Source: Pseudomonas sp. UBA1879
GTDB lineage: Bacteria > Pseudomonadota > Gammaproteobacteria > Pseudomonadales > Pseudomonadaceae
Direction: 5' to 3'
Assembly (NCBI RefSeq): GCF_002338065.1
Contig: NZ_DDHJ01000004.1
Coordinates: forward strand, 888,059-952,058
Length of the DNA: 64,000 nucleotides
The notes under the pieces were generated by a model. The model saw only the letters and a list, made by a program, of their open reading frames with translations, was not told the origin of the DNA and did not search any database. The translations under genes were made by a program, and so were the position numbers. Positions 35,301 to 42,979 of this stretch are shown piece after piece (within the stretch, counting starts at the first letter, position 1; every line of letters starts with the position of its first letter).

Positions 35301-37754
35301 ACCCAGAAGCTCAAACGTGATTTTCCAGGGCAGACCCTCGACCCGGCGCATATCACGATAACGTCCCGGCGGTATGTCAGCCCGTTTCCGGCAACGGGTG
35401 AGCTGCCCTCAGCCATTGCGGCCGCCAGTGAAACCCATAGCGAAACGTTGGTCGATTACGCAATCAATCGGTACGTCGACGTTCCGGACGCGACATTGAG
35501 TGTCCAATCCGACTCTCAACCCCAAGCCAGTGCGTTGATTACGCCCGCCTACCTGCGATCACTGATTCGGGAAATCGATGTCGGCAGTGCTTACCTGAGG
35601 ATATTGCGCAAGGCCTTTACCCCGACCGACGAACATTACCTCAAGCGCAAACACCTGTTTGTGGCTCAGTTACCGTCTGCTTTATTGGCCTCGGCACTGC
35701 CGGAAAAAGTCCAAGGCAAGCTCAGTGCAAAAGCCTATGCGTACATCGCTCGAATATTGGACATGCCCGATGGCATTGCCCGCGAGCCCATCGACGATCA
35801 ATGGATCATCGTCAGCCCGTTGCAGCTGGTGGCCGACGCCGGCATGACGCCGGACGTCGTTTCCGGCATGTACGTCATCTGTCCCGCCGCCGTCGATGCG
35901 GGCCCGGTGGTGCTTTACGCGGTCTATCACGAGGATTTCGTATTCCGCGAGTACGCCAACCGGGGCGCGCTGATGAGCGCAATTCGCACCGATCAGTCAC
36001 TGCAACGGTTGTTGTTGCAGCGGGTGGCCCCCGATGTTCACCGTCGCTATGCCCACGGTGGCTTTGTCGAGCCGCATCTGCCGTTCTCGGTCGAAGGCTT
36101 CAACGATTTGCCTTTCAGCGCACCGGGGCCGGTTACGTTGGCAAACGATGAAGACAAAGGCAACGTATTGCACACGCTTTTTGACGGAACGCTGAAGTTG
36201 TTGCTGGAGGTCGGCTTGTCCAACGCGGTCACCAATACTCAGGCCGATCAGGTGGGAAGGCGTTTTTTGACAAACCTGGTGTTCACTCAGGCCTTGACGC
36301 TTTTGCCCAATAAGCTCGCCGCCCTGGTGACGTTGTGGCAGACCCATACCCTGCTTCGCGCCTCGGCTCGATCAGCGCAAGGGCATCGCTGGGGCAGGGC
36401 GCTGTCAGAGTTCACTGCGGCGCTGGGGGTGATGGTCACCGCTAGAGAACAGTCGCTCGAAGAGGAGCCACCTGTGGAGCGCGAGGGTGTGTCGCCCACC
36501 CCTGGACCCGAGGAGCAAACCGCTGTTTCGTCGTTTTCCTGGAGCACGTCGACCTTGACGACCGAAATGCGCGCCAGGCTTCAAGGCCTTGAGGCGCAAA
36601 ACGTTGCGCTGGACGAAATGCGCCATGACAAGTTGCTCAATCTTTATATCGATAGCGAAGAACAGAACACCTACGCCATCGTCTCCGGCAGGGTCTATCA
36701 GGTCAGGCGAATTGCGCAATCGGGCAATTGGAAAATCGTCGGCAGCGATGGTTGCCCTGGCCCTGATTTGACTCTGGACAGCGGGCAGAACTGGCAACTT
36801 GACCTGGAGCTGCGCCTGCGGGGAGGGGGTGGCGCCGTCACCCGCTTCCTGGACACCTCAGCGACCGCCAGCGCCCAGGGCAGCATGGTGGTTGAAGCCT
36901 CAGGGATGAGTGAGATCCGTCAGGCCTATCGGTTTCGGGCAAGACGCATCGGCGAGGCTCACGCGCAAGCAAAATACTACCTCGAGAATTGTCTGGATAA
37001 CCTGAACGCCCGGCAGGCGGACGGTACGCTCGATCCCCGCGTGCAGCGCATCGTGGGCGATTTTTTCGGCACCCCTCAACCGGATCAGGCCTTGCTAACG
37101 CGCATTCAGGGGACCGTCAAAGCCTTGTTCGATGCCCTGATGGACCCCTCGCTGTCGCCTTTCACCTCTCAGCGTTTCGTGGTGGGCACCAATCATCCGG
37201 GCCACGGCCACGTCACAGCCTTCGTGATACCGATGGATCCTCAGAAAAGGCTGTTCCTGACCGATCGGTTTTTCCGCACGCCGCGTTTTCGTTTGACACC
37301 CCTGGCCGCCCAGGAAGGGTTCGAAGCAACCACGCACTTTCAGGCGTCCACGCTGTTGCATGAAATGTCCCATCTGGTACTGGACACCAAGGACATCGCT
37401 TATCTGGAGTCCAACGCGCCTTACCCCGACCTGTTGCGCGGCGACACAGCCGCTAACCTGCGAACACGCGCGCAGATCGAGCGTATGCAGGACTATCGCT
37501 TATCCCACCGTACGCCCAAGAACGATTTGTTCATCCAGTACGACGGCGGTCACTGGCGTGATGTCCGTCGCGACGATGTGCTGGGGTACTCGACCATCTT
37601 GCGCATCACCGGTGCCAAGACGCTCGATGATGCCCGCACGGTCTTTTTGGCCGATGTGGACAAGCGCAGCCAGATCATCCTCAAGAATGCCGATTCGGTG
37701 GGGCTGATGATCTTGCGCCTGGGTCGTCGCAACTACACGGCGCTCAATCCTTGA
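32391..37754 (+). CDS. Giant dermonecrotic-toxin-domain (DUF6543-like) protein with C-terminal HExxH motif
   Basis: 1787 aa with no signal peptide or clear membrane segments. The N-terminal part opens with SASLRQRFLDDVHEAVREGRL. A Pro/Ala-rich linker (about residues 490-530, APVAAATPAATPVATPPAA) separates it from the central region. Around residues 1000-1240 lies the pattern I associate with dermonecrotic-toxin-type DUF6543 (MPDGIAREP at 1125, SPLQLVADAGMTPDVVSGMYV, then FVEPHLPFSVEG ending at 1236). A Gly-rich RLRGGGGAVTRF precedes the C-terminal domain, which contains H1657-E-M-S-H1661 and T1666-x-D1668, like the zinc ligands of aspzincin (M35) peptidases. It is paralogous to the next gene over its whole length. 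Probably a secreted or injected toxin/effector; the delivery route is unknown. The ATG follows AAGGAG. Confidence 0.62.
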   Translation: MSTVSVNFLHSASLRQRFLDDVHEAVREGRLSNEEQLWLRRLTQAADEQGTDPLRVDSLLSSDGAHRPLDLATALMMSHALINSRVYLHTLAKGIEVFDDRIALLATLRRRYANNDGEVVFEYEKVEGDPFKAQMLAIVDHQVAQVGQMKTQLSAMPSLRDAAKESLVRQLRVSLPHLSLDPDTHVVHIAPVDDGNAEPDLVVQTLTQAAIDDCAQVKIENGYVRRFLNAQGQLATAADQALFTQAYAALPSVVADCHSELMNAFWSAQVQGQRTRRLLAIESFESSLCREVYDRTQDATLHVDTRRAFMALIQNDPSAGAHGHTLQGYRLMLKVGEGPRCPLAGTFVVRPAADASGSLLWFSPDHRLLSFPDLAALTAFLAAPSGRWQLRAALALADQPMLDRPGTLHFDLHVIDTSLCAERVDAIIAMQKRNLTYAWGLACVAEKRSAMIDDALDVRQLLDPRQCSFGSGRWLESALVDFHAVWPKPEVPVAPVAAATPAATPVATPPAAVPLATEVAPVGSEPSVVSAEAATDQPGPIRAKAASWVAFVQAFDSRAEQLRRFGSVATACTEEALKQYLCVLLNGPVRARSFHIQWLEAAPFDTTDAENHAVSVSESVQVISMDLVSLFIECVTGHRSSTLGASAQIKLYPSLASAHIEVDLLNHMLSVTTRHFEKRYVEAFTQSRITPQRHDNQQSLPFTEAQAIREDAIRLDTSLAHRQGRIDGTAVTMIHQVLDRPFRALRQTLGESLPVEVYSVSLLYDQGPGALLCDTLVVKHPEDSTDRVLLWSCEFGWRQFSSLQRLRETLRYNVSLGGHERWLSLLGERDRRALQQCLRESATPDIRFELNRIDGHFVHALQTSTSDRQQQDLRELCKRARRCHLEANLFLHLASMTELDYKLIDMLDGLSVRIDNSIFDAMLPAWVRVASISDLMEYYTIFSRYYQSSDDGKDFLFGIPTLDELSKERLTQKLKRDFPGQTLDPAHITITSRRYVSPFPATGELPSAIAAASETHSETLVDYAINRYVDVPDATLSVQSDSQPQASALITPAYLRSLIREIDVGSAYLRILRKAFTPTDEHYLKRKHLFVAQLPSALLASALPEKVQGKLSAKAYAYIARILDMPDGIAREPIDDQWIIVSPLQLVADAGMTPDVVSGMYVICPAAVDAGPVVLYAVYHEDFVFREYANRGALMSAIRTDQSLQRLLLQRVAPDVHRRYAHGGFVEPHLPFSVEGFNDLPFSAPGPVTLANDEDKGNVLHTLFDGTLKLLLEVGLSNAVTNTQADQVGRRFLTNLVFTQALTLLPNKLAALVTLWQTHTLLRASARSAQGHRWGRALSEFTAALGVMVTAREQSLEEEPPVEREGVSPTPGPEEQTAVSSFSWSTSTLTTEMRARLQGLEAQNVALDEMRHDKLLNLYIDSEEQNTYAIVSGRVYQVRRIAQSGNWKIVGSDGCPGPDLTLDSGQNWQLDLELRLRGGGGAVTRFLDTSATASAQGSMVVEASGMSEIRQAYRFRARRIGEAHAQAKYYLENCLDNLNARQADGTLDPRVQRIVGDFFGTPQPDQALLTRIQGTVKALFDALMDPSLSPFTSQRFVVGTNHPGHGHVTAFVIPMDPQKRLFLTDRFFRTPRFRLTPLAAQEGFEATTHFQASTLLHEMSHLVLDTKDIAYLESNAPYPDLLRGDTAANLRTRAQIERMQDYRLSHRTPKNDLFIQYDGGHWRDVRRDDVLGYSTILRITGAKTLDDARTVFLADVDKRSQIILKNADSVGLMILRLGRRNYTALNP

Positions 37755-37760
37755 CCCGTC

Positions 37761-37787
37761 GGGCGCAGCGCGGGAAGCGTTGCGCCC
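37761..37787 (+). terminator. Hairpin after first giant gene
   Basis: 11-bp stem GGGCGCAGCGC/GCGTTGCGCCC (one G-T pair) with loop GGGAA, starting 7 bases after the stop. The following tail is T-poor, so termination may be partial. Confidence 0.65.
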
Positions 37788-37813
37788 TTCATGAGTGAAT
37801 CCGAAAACGAACG

Positions 37814-37867
37814 GCGGATGTGCAGCGATATGTAACGCAGAGCCCCCGGTCTTTCTCCCTACGCTCC
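37814..37867 (+). promoter_or_regulatory. Shared upstream element, copy 2
   Basis: GCGGATGTGCAG...ATGTAACGCAG (37814-37840) followed after 11 bases by TTTCTCCCTACGCTCC (37852-37867). Near-identical to copy 1 before the first giant gene, at the same spacing and the same orientation. This suggests the two paralogues share control and are transcribed separately. Confidence 0.65.
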
Positions 37868-37877
37868 TTCGATTATC

Positions 37878-37908
37878 GGCCTGCGTCGGCACATCGCCGA
37901 ACGAGGCC
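37878..37908 (+). promoter_or_regulatory. Leader hairpin upstream of second giant gene
   Basis: Nested stem: outer GGCCT/AGGCC, a 3x3 internal loop, inner TCGGC/GCCGA with loop ACATC. It lies 10 bases after the shared element and 7 bases before AAAGGAG. The position matches the hairpin of the first gene but the sequence does not. Confidence 0.55.
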
Positions 37909-37926
37909 TCATTCAAAGGAGCACTC

Positions 37927-40900
37927 ATGCCTGATTCATCTGTCCCGTATCTGCATTCTTCCAGCCTGCGGCAACGTTATCGCCAATCGCTTCAGCACGC
38001 CCGGCAGCAGGCTCGTCTCGACGACGCAGCGTTGGCCTGGCTAGAGTCGGCGGTCGCCCCGGTGTCTGTCGGCAGTGGCGATCCGGTGCGCATCGACCGG
38101 CTGATACCCGCCCAGGCGGCTCATCGGCATGGTGAGCTGTCGGCTTCGTTATTGTTCAGTCATGCCGCCACCGATGCCCCTGAGGTGTACCTCTACTCCC
38201 TGAGTGCTGGCATTGAATGCATTGCCAGTCGTCATGAGCTGCTCGTGCAACTGCGTGCCCGCTACGCGGCGGGTGCCGAGACGGCATTGTTTGAATACGA
38301 AAAGATCGACGGCGATCCTTTTGAGACGCAAATGCTTGCCATCGTCGATCACCAGGCCGATGAGGTCAGGGCAATCAGTGCGTGCTTGAAGCAGATACCT
38401 GGGTTGCCTGATGCTGCTGGCCTCAGTCTCGATTCGTCGCTCAGTGTCGTACAAACCCACAGTGAGCGGCTCAAGACCTTCTGGCAGCGCATCCAGCCCG
38501 ACGCTCGGAGTTCACGAGCGCTCGCGATTGAGACGCTCAAGAGCAGCCTGCGCGATCAGCTTTACCGCCGGGAAGCCAGCGGGTTGCTGAACAGCGCGTC
38601 ACGCAACGCGCTGTTCGATGGGCTGCAGCTGCTGCCTGGAAGTGCCGCGGTTGATCCAGCGTTACAGTGCAGGCGCCTGGCGATCCGGGTGGGCGACAGT
38701 GCGTTGATGCCCTTGGCCGCCACCTTCGTGGTCATACCGTCTGCTCAGGCTCAGGAGCAATGGCTGTGGTTCGCGCCTGATCGTCAACTGCTCGGATTCT
38801 CGGGGCTGGCTGCGCTGACCGAGCACTTGAGCCGTGCTCAGGGTCGGGCGCAATTGAGTGGCGCATTGGCGATTGAGGATCGCCATGTATTGCAGCGTGA
38901 AGGCCTTCTGCAAGTGGTGCTGGAGCCCTGCTCGCAGTCGGCTGGCGCGCAATGCATCGACTCGATCATCGACCTGCAGGCACGCAATCTGCGCTATGCG
39001 AGCGAGCGAAATCTACCGGGCGCAGATCGTACGGCCATGATCGACGATGCCCTGGATATTCGTTCACTCCTTGATCCGCGGCAATTGGCGTTACCGGCAG
39101 GGCGTTGGCGTCGAGAAGCGCCGTTCGACTTCACTCTGGTCTGGCCCGATCCTCGCCCGGCTGAGGCCTCGACCCTACAGGTTGCCGGATCAGGGAACGC
39201 TCAGGACTACGTGGCTGACGCAGGCTCAAACCCGTCCTGGCGAGAGCAGACGCGGGATTTAGATAAGGCCGCCGAGCATTTGGGCGAGCTCGATAACACG
39301 CTGCTCGACTACGCCACCCAAGAACTGCTGCGTTATGTGTGTGTCTGGAACGCCGACGTGGTTGAGCTGCACATTACTCAGGTGCAGTGGGATGAACCGC
39401 CAACGGCAGTGGCCGATGGCGTGGCGCAGGCTTCCTCGATCAATCCGGTAGGGCCAGTGCGTTCCTGCGATGTGCGCTCATGGTTGCTTGAGTGCGTCAC
39501 GGGTCTGCGAACGGCGCGATTGCCCCACGGTGCACGGGTGGTCCGGACGGGAGAGAGCCCTGGCCCCAGCTTTCCGGTCGCCCTGATCGAGCATGCCCTC
39601 TCCCAGGTGTGCAACGGGTTCGCTCAAGGATATGTCGCGTGTTTCGAGCAGTCGCGCCGCCAGGGCGTGCGGCAGGGCGACACCTACGTGAGGCCCTGTG
39701 AGCAGGCGCTTGCGTTACGCACCAAGGCCATGCGTCTTTATCTGTCACTTGCGGTACGGCAGGACTGGGTTGACAGCGTTGCGGCCGGGCTGATCACCCG
39801 CGTGCTGGACCAGCCCCTCGGCGCCTCGCGCAATCGGTCCGGTGCCCCTGCGGTGGAGGTGTTTACGCTCTGCGTGAACCGCGGAGGAGCCCGGTCGGCA
39901 GTGCTCAGCGACACACTGGTCATCAGGCAACCGCAGGTGGCGTTAGGTCCAGTAATCGTCTGGTCTGGCGTGTCGGGCTGGTTGTCGTTGCCTTCGCTGG
40001 AGCATCTGACGGCCAGGGTCGTCAACGGCCTGGGGGACGGCAGTCATGAACCCTGGCGCGAGCTGTTGGGCGAGCGCGACCGTCAATGGCTGTGTGACTA
40101 TCACGAGCGTGCCGCGGATCACCCTGTGCAGGTCCGCCTGGAACGTGTCGAGGGCCATGCCTTGCAGGCCTTGCAGCGGGGCGTCTTGCAGCGTCAATTG
40201 CAAGACCTGCAACAGGTCTGTCTGCGTGCCACTCGCTCGCGATTGAAAGCCGATCCCTTCACCCAATTGGCGGCGCAGACCGAGGTCGACGCCTCGCTTT
40301 ATGCGGTGCTCGACGGTCTGTCGCTCAAAGTCGAGATGAGTCTGCTCGAAGCGTTATTGCCGCCTTGGCTGAACGACGCATCCGTCGAGGATCTGGGGCT
40401 CTACTGCGAGCTGCTCAAGCGCTATTACATGGCCAGCGACGGTGGCAAGGACTTTCTCTTCGACATCCCATCCATGCACCGCTATGCCCGTGAGCAATTA
40501 CTGGGGCGCTTGACAGTGGATTTTCCTGGTCAGGACCTGGACCCGAATCTGATCACCGTGACCTCGCGCAGTTTCATCAGTGCCTTTCCGGCGGCCGGGG
40601 AGTTGCCCTCCGCAGTGCCCGCTGCGACGGTCGTGCACAGTGAGTCGCTGACCGAATATGCGATTAACCGTTTCGCCCCTGACCAGGGCAGCATCTTGAG
40701 TGTCAGCTGTGCAGAGCACCCCCTGATCGCGCAAACGATGACCTCGCAATACCTGCGCTCTCTGGCCCGTAGTCTGAATGTCGGCGCCGGCTACATCGGC
40801 TTGCTGCGCAAGGCGCTCAGTCCCGACGCCGAGCACTTCGCCGTACGCAAACGACTGTTCGTCGAGCAATTGCCTCCCATGCTGCTGGCCGTTGCCCTGA

Positions 40901-42954
40901 CCGAGAAACTCAAAGGGCATCTCAGTGCCCAGGGCTATGACTTGCTGTCGTCGGTCTTCGAAATGCCTGATGGCATCGCGCGCGAGCCGGTCAACGGTGT
41001 GCGGGCACTCCTCAGTCCGTTGCAACTGGTTGCCGACGAGGGCATGACGCCGGACACCGTGACAGGGTTTTACATCGTCTGTTCTCAGGACATCGGCGTC
41101 GGGCCACTGGTGCTGTACATCATTCATCATTCGCTATTTACGCTGCGCGAATACCCAAGCCAGGCCGCTCTGCTGGAGGACATCCGCACGGACGCCGCGC
41201 TGCAGCAATTGCTGCTGCAAAGGTTGGAGCCTGAAGTCCAGCGGCGTTACGACCATGGCGGCTTTATCGAGCCGCACCTGCCGTTCTCGGTCGAGGGGCT
41301 GGGAGAGGTGCCGTTCAGCGCGCCGGGGCCGGTCACGCTGAGTATTGAAGAGGTCAAAGGTAATGCGCTGCAGTTTCTGTTCGAGCACACGGTGAAGCTG
41401 CTGCTGGATATCGGGATATCCAACGTGGTGACCAACGCGCAGGAAAACGCAGCGGGTCGTGCGTTCCTGACCACCCTTGGGATTGAGCAAGTCTTGAGCC
41501 TGTTGCCCAGCAAGCTGGCGGCGATGGTGACGCTGTGGCAGAGCCAGTCCTTGTTGCAGGCTTCGGCGACTTCCGTGTCCGAACGCCATTGGGGCGAGGC
41601 CTTTTCCGAATTCACGGCGGCATTGGGCGTCATGGTCACGGCGCGCGAACAAGCGCGTCTGGCGCATAGCCGCGATGAGCAGCGCTCGGCCGAATCGGGT
41701 GGCGCTGCCCCCGACGAGCAAATGCCCACCGCCTCGACCTGGCCGGCGCATACGCTGGATGCCGAGCAAGTACAACGCCTCAGAGGCCTTCAGGTGCAAG
41801 GCCTGTCGCTGAAAGATCTTCGCCACGACAATCTGCTGAACCTGTATGTCGACGCATCCACCGATAAGACCTACGCCGTCGTCAGTGGGAAGGTCTACCA
41901 GGTTCGCCACCTGGAGCAGGATAGCCAGTGGATCATCGTCGGCGCCGATGGCAGTGCCGGTCCGAATATCATGATCGACGATAACCAGCACTGGCGTCTG
42001 GACCTCAGGCTTCGACTCAGAGGAGGGGGCGGCGGCGTTACCAAGTACAAAGCGACCAAAGCCGAGCGGAGCGCCAAGGATATCCTTGTGGTGGAAGCCT
42101 CCGGAATGCCAGAGATTCGCTTGCTTTACCGAGACCGTGCCAGGCGTATCGGCCAGGCTCACTTGCAGGCCAAACGCTATCTGGAGACCTGCCTGGACAA
42201 CCTCAGCCCCCACCAGAGCGGCCAGTCGCTGGACGTGCGGGCGAATCGGATCATCACGGATTTTTTCGGCATCACGGCACCCTCGACCGCGCTGCTGGAC
42301 GACACGCTCAATGCAGCCAAGGCGCTTTTCGCCGCCATCATGGACCCTTCACTGTCGCCTTTTTCCTCGCAGCGATTCGTGGTTGGCACGACGCGTCCAG
42401 GGCACGAGCGGGTGACCGCCTTCGTTCTGAAAAGCGATCCGAAAAAACGCATCTACCTGACCGAAGAGTTTTTTCTACCGCCGGTGTTTGCTATCAGGCC
42501 GGACGCGTTGGCCAAGGGGTTCTCGCCCGAGGTGCATTACCGTGCGGCGAACCTGATCCATGAGCTGTCCCATCTGGTGCTCGATACGCAGGACATTGCT
42601 TATCTCAACGCCATGGCGCCTTATCCGGACTTGATGCTTGACGACACGCCCGACAATGTCGTGGCAAGGGACCATGTCAGGTCACTGCACGAAACCCGCC
42701 TTTCACACCGCGGTCAGCGCGATGAGTTATTCACGCTGGTAGAGGCTGGCATACGCCGTGACATCGAGCCCGATGACGGTCGCGGGTTCGAAACGATCCT
42801 GAAGATGACTCGCCGCCGCACGCTGGATGAGGCCAGAGACGTCTTCATGAGCGATGACGCGGTGCGCGGTGCGTTGATCCAAGCCAATGCCGATTCATTG
42901 ACATTGCTGCTGCTGTTATTGGGACGGGAGAATTTTGTATTACCGAGCCCCTAG
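37927..42954 (+). CDS. Giant dermonecrotic-toxin-domain (DUF6543-like) protein, paralogue 2, with HExxH motif
   Basis: 1675 aa, a full-length paralogue of the preceding protein, lacking the Pro/Ala linker and about 100 residues of the N-terminal half. Shared landmarks are SSLRQRYRQSLQHARQQ at the start, FEYEKIDGDPFETQMLAIVDHQ, and MPDGIAREP at 1013. FIEPHLPFSVEG, RLRGGGGGVTKY and SQRFVVGTTRPGHERVTAFV also match. The C-terminal HELSH (H1545-H1549) is followed by DTQDIAYL with D1556 as candidate third zinc ligand. No signal peptide. The ATG at 37927 follows AAAGGAG. Conservation of both HExxH and TxD in the pair argues that the metal site is functional. Substrate, target and secretion route are unknown. 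Confidence 0.62.
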   Translation: MPDSSVPYLHSSSLRQRYRQSLQHARQQARLDDAALAWLESAVAPVSVGSGDPVRIDRLIPAQAAHRHGELSASLLFSHAATDAPEVYLYSLSAGIECIASRHELLVQLRARYAAGAETALFEYEKIDGDPFETQMLAIVDHQADEVRAISACLKQIPGLPDAAGLSLDSSLSVVQTHSERLKTFWQRIQPDARSSRALAIETLKSSLRDQLYRREASGLLNSASRNALFDGLQLLPGSAAVDPALQCRRLAIRVGDSALMPLAATFVVIPSAQAQEQWLWFAPDRQLLGFSGLAALTEHLSRAQGRAQLSGALAIEDRHVLQREGLLQVVLEPCSQSAGAQCIDSIIDLQARNLRYASERNLPGADRTAMIDDALDIRSLLDPRQLALPAGRWRREAPFDFTLVWPDPRPAEASTLQVAGSGNAQDYVADAGSNPSWREQTRDLDKAAEHLGELDNTLLDYATQELLRYVCVWNADVVELHITQVQWDEPPTAVADGVAQASSINPVGPVRSCDVRSWLLECVTGLRTARLPHGARVVRTGESPGPSFPVALIEHALSQVCNGFAQGYVACFEQSRRQGVRQGDTYVRPCEQALALRTKAMRLYLSLAVRQDWVDSVAAGLITRVLDQPLGASRNRSGAPAVEVFTLCVNRGGARSAVLSDTLVIRQPQVALGPVIVWSGVSGWLSLPSLEHLTARVVNGLGDGSHEPWRELLGERDRQWLCDYHERAADHPVQVRLERVEGHALQALQRGVLQRQLQDLQQVCLRATRSRLKADPFTQLAAQTEVDASLYAVLDGLSLKVEMSLLEALLPPWLNDASVEDLGLYCELLKRYYMASDGGKDFLFDIPSMHRYAREQLLGRLTVDFPGQDLDPNLITVTSRSFISAFPAAGELPSAVPAATVVHSESLTEYAINRFAPDQGSILSVSCAEHPLIAQTMTSQYLRSLARSLNVGAGYIGLLRKALSPDAEHFAVRKRLFVEQLPPMLLAVALTEKLKGHLSAQGYDLLSSVFEMPDGIAREPVNGVRALLSPLQLVADEGMTPDTVTGFYIVCSQDIGVGPLVLYIIHHSLFTLREYPSQAALLEDIRTDAALQQLLLQRLEPEVQRRYDHGGFIEPHLPFSVEGLGEVPFSAPGPVTLSIEEVKGNALQFLFEHTVKLLLDIGISNVVTNAQENAAGRAFLTTLGIEQVLSLLPSKLAAMVTLWQSQSLLQASATSVSERHWGEAFSEFTAALGVMVTAREQARLAHSRDEQRSAESGGAAPDEQMPTASTWPAHTLDAEQVQRLRGLQVQGLSLKDLRHDNLLNLYVDASTDKTYAVVSGKVYQVRHLEQDSQWIIVGADGSAGPNIMIDDNQHWRLDLRLRLRGGGGGVTKYKATKAERSAKDILVVEASGMPEIRLLYRDRARRIGQAHLQAKRYLETCLDNLSPHQSGQSLDVRANRIITDFFGITAPSTALLDDTLNAAKALFAAIMDPSLSPFSSQRFVVGTTRPGHERVTAFVLKSDPKKRIYLTEEFFLPPVFAIRPDALAKGFSPEVHYRAANLIHELSHLVLDTQDIAYLNAMAPYPDLMLDDTPDNVVARDHVRSLHETRLSHRGQRDELFTLVEAGIRRDIEPDDGRGFETILKMTRRRTLDEARDVFMSDDAVRGALIQANADSLTLLLLLLGRENFVLPSP

Positions 42955-42966
42955 AGCTCGGTAATA
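42938..42966. terminator. Bidirectional hairpin spanning the stop codon of the second giant gene
   Basis: Perfect 11-bp stem TATTACCGAGC/GCTCGGTAATA with a 7-base loop CCCTAGA that contains the TAG stop (42952-42954). It lies between convergent genes and probably serves both. It is unusual in including the last coding codons in the stem. Confidence 0.7.
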
Positions 42967-42979
42967 GGGCAACGGCGAA

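Noticed and set aside
32391..42954. Rhs/polymorphic toxin or leucine-rich-repeat (NEL) E3 ligase effector
   Set aside because: No YD-repeats, no DPxGL-type cleavage motif, no leucine-rich repeats; the C-terminus carries HExxH instead, and no immunity-type small gene follows.
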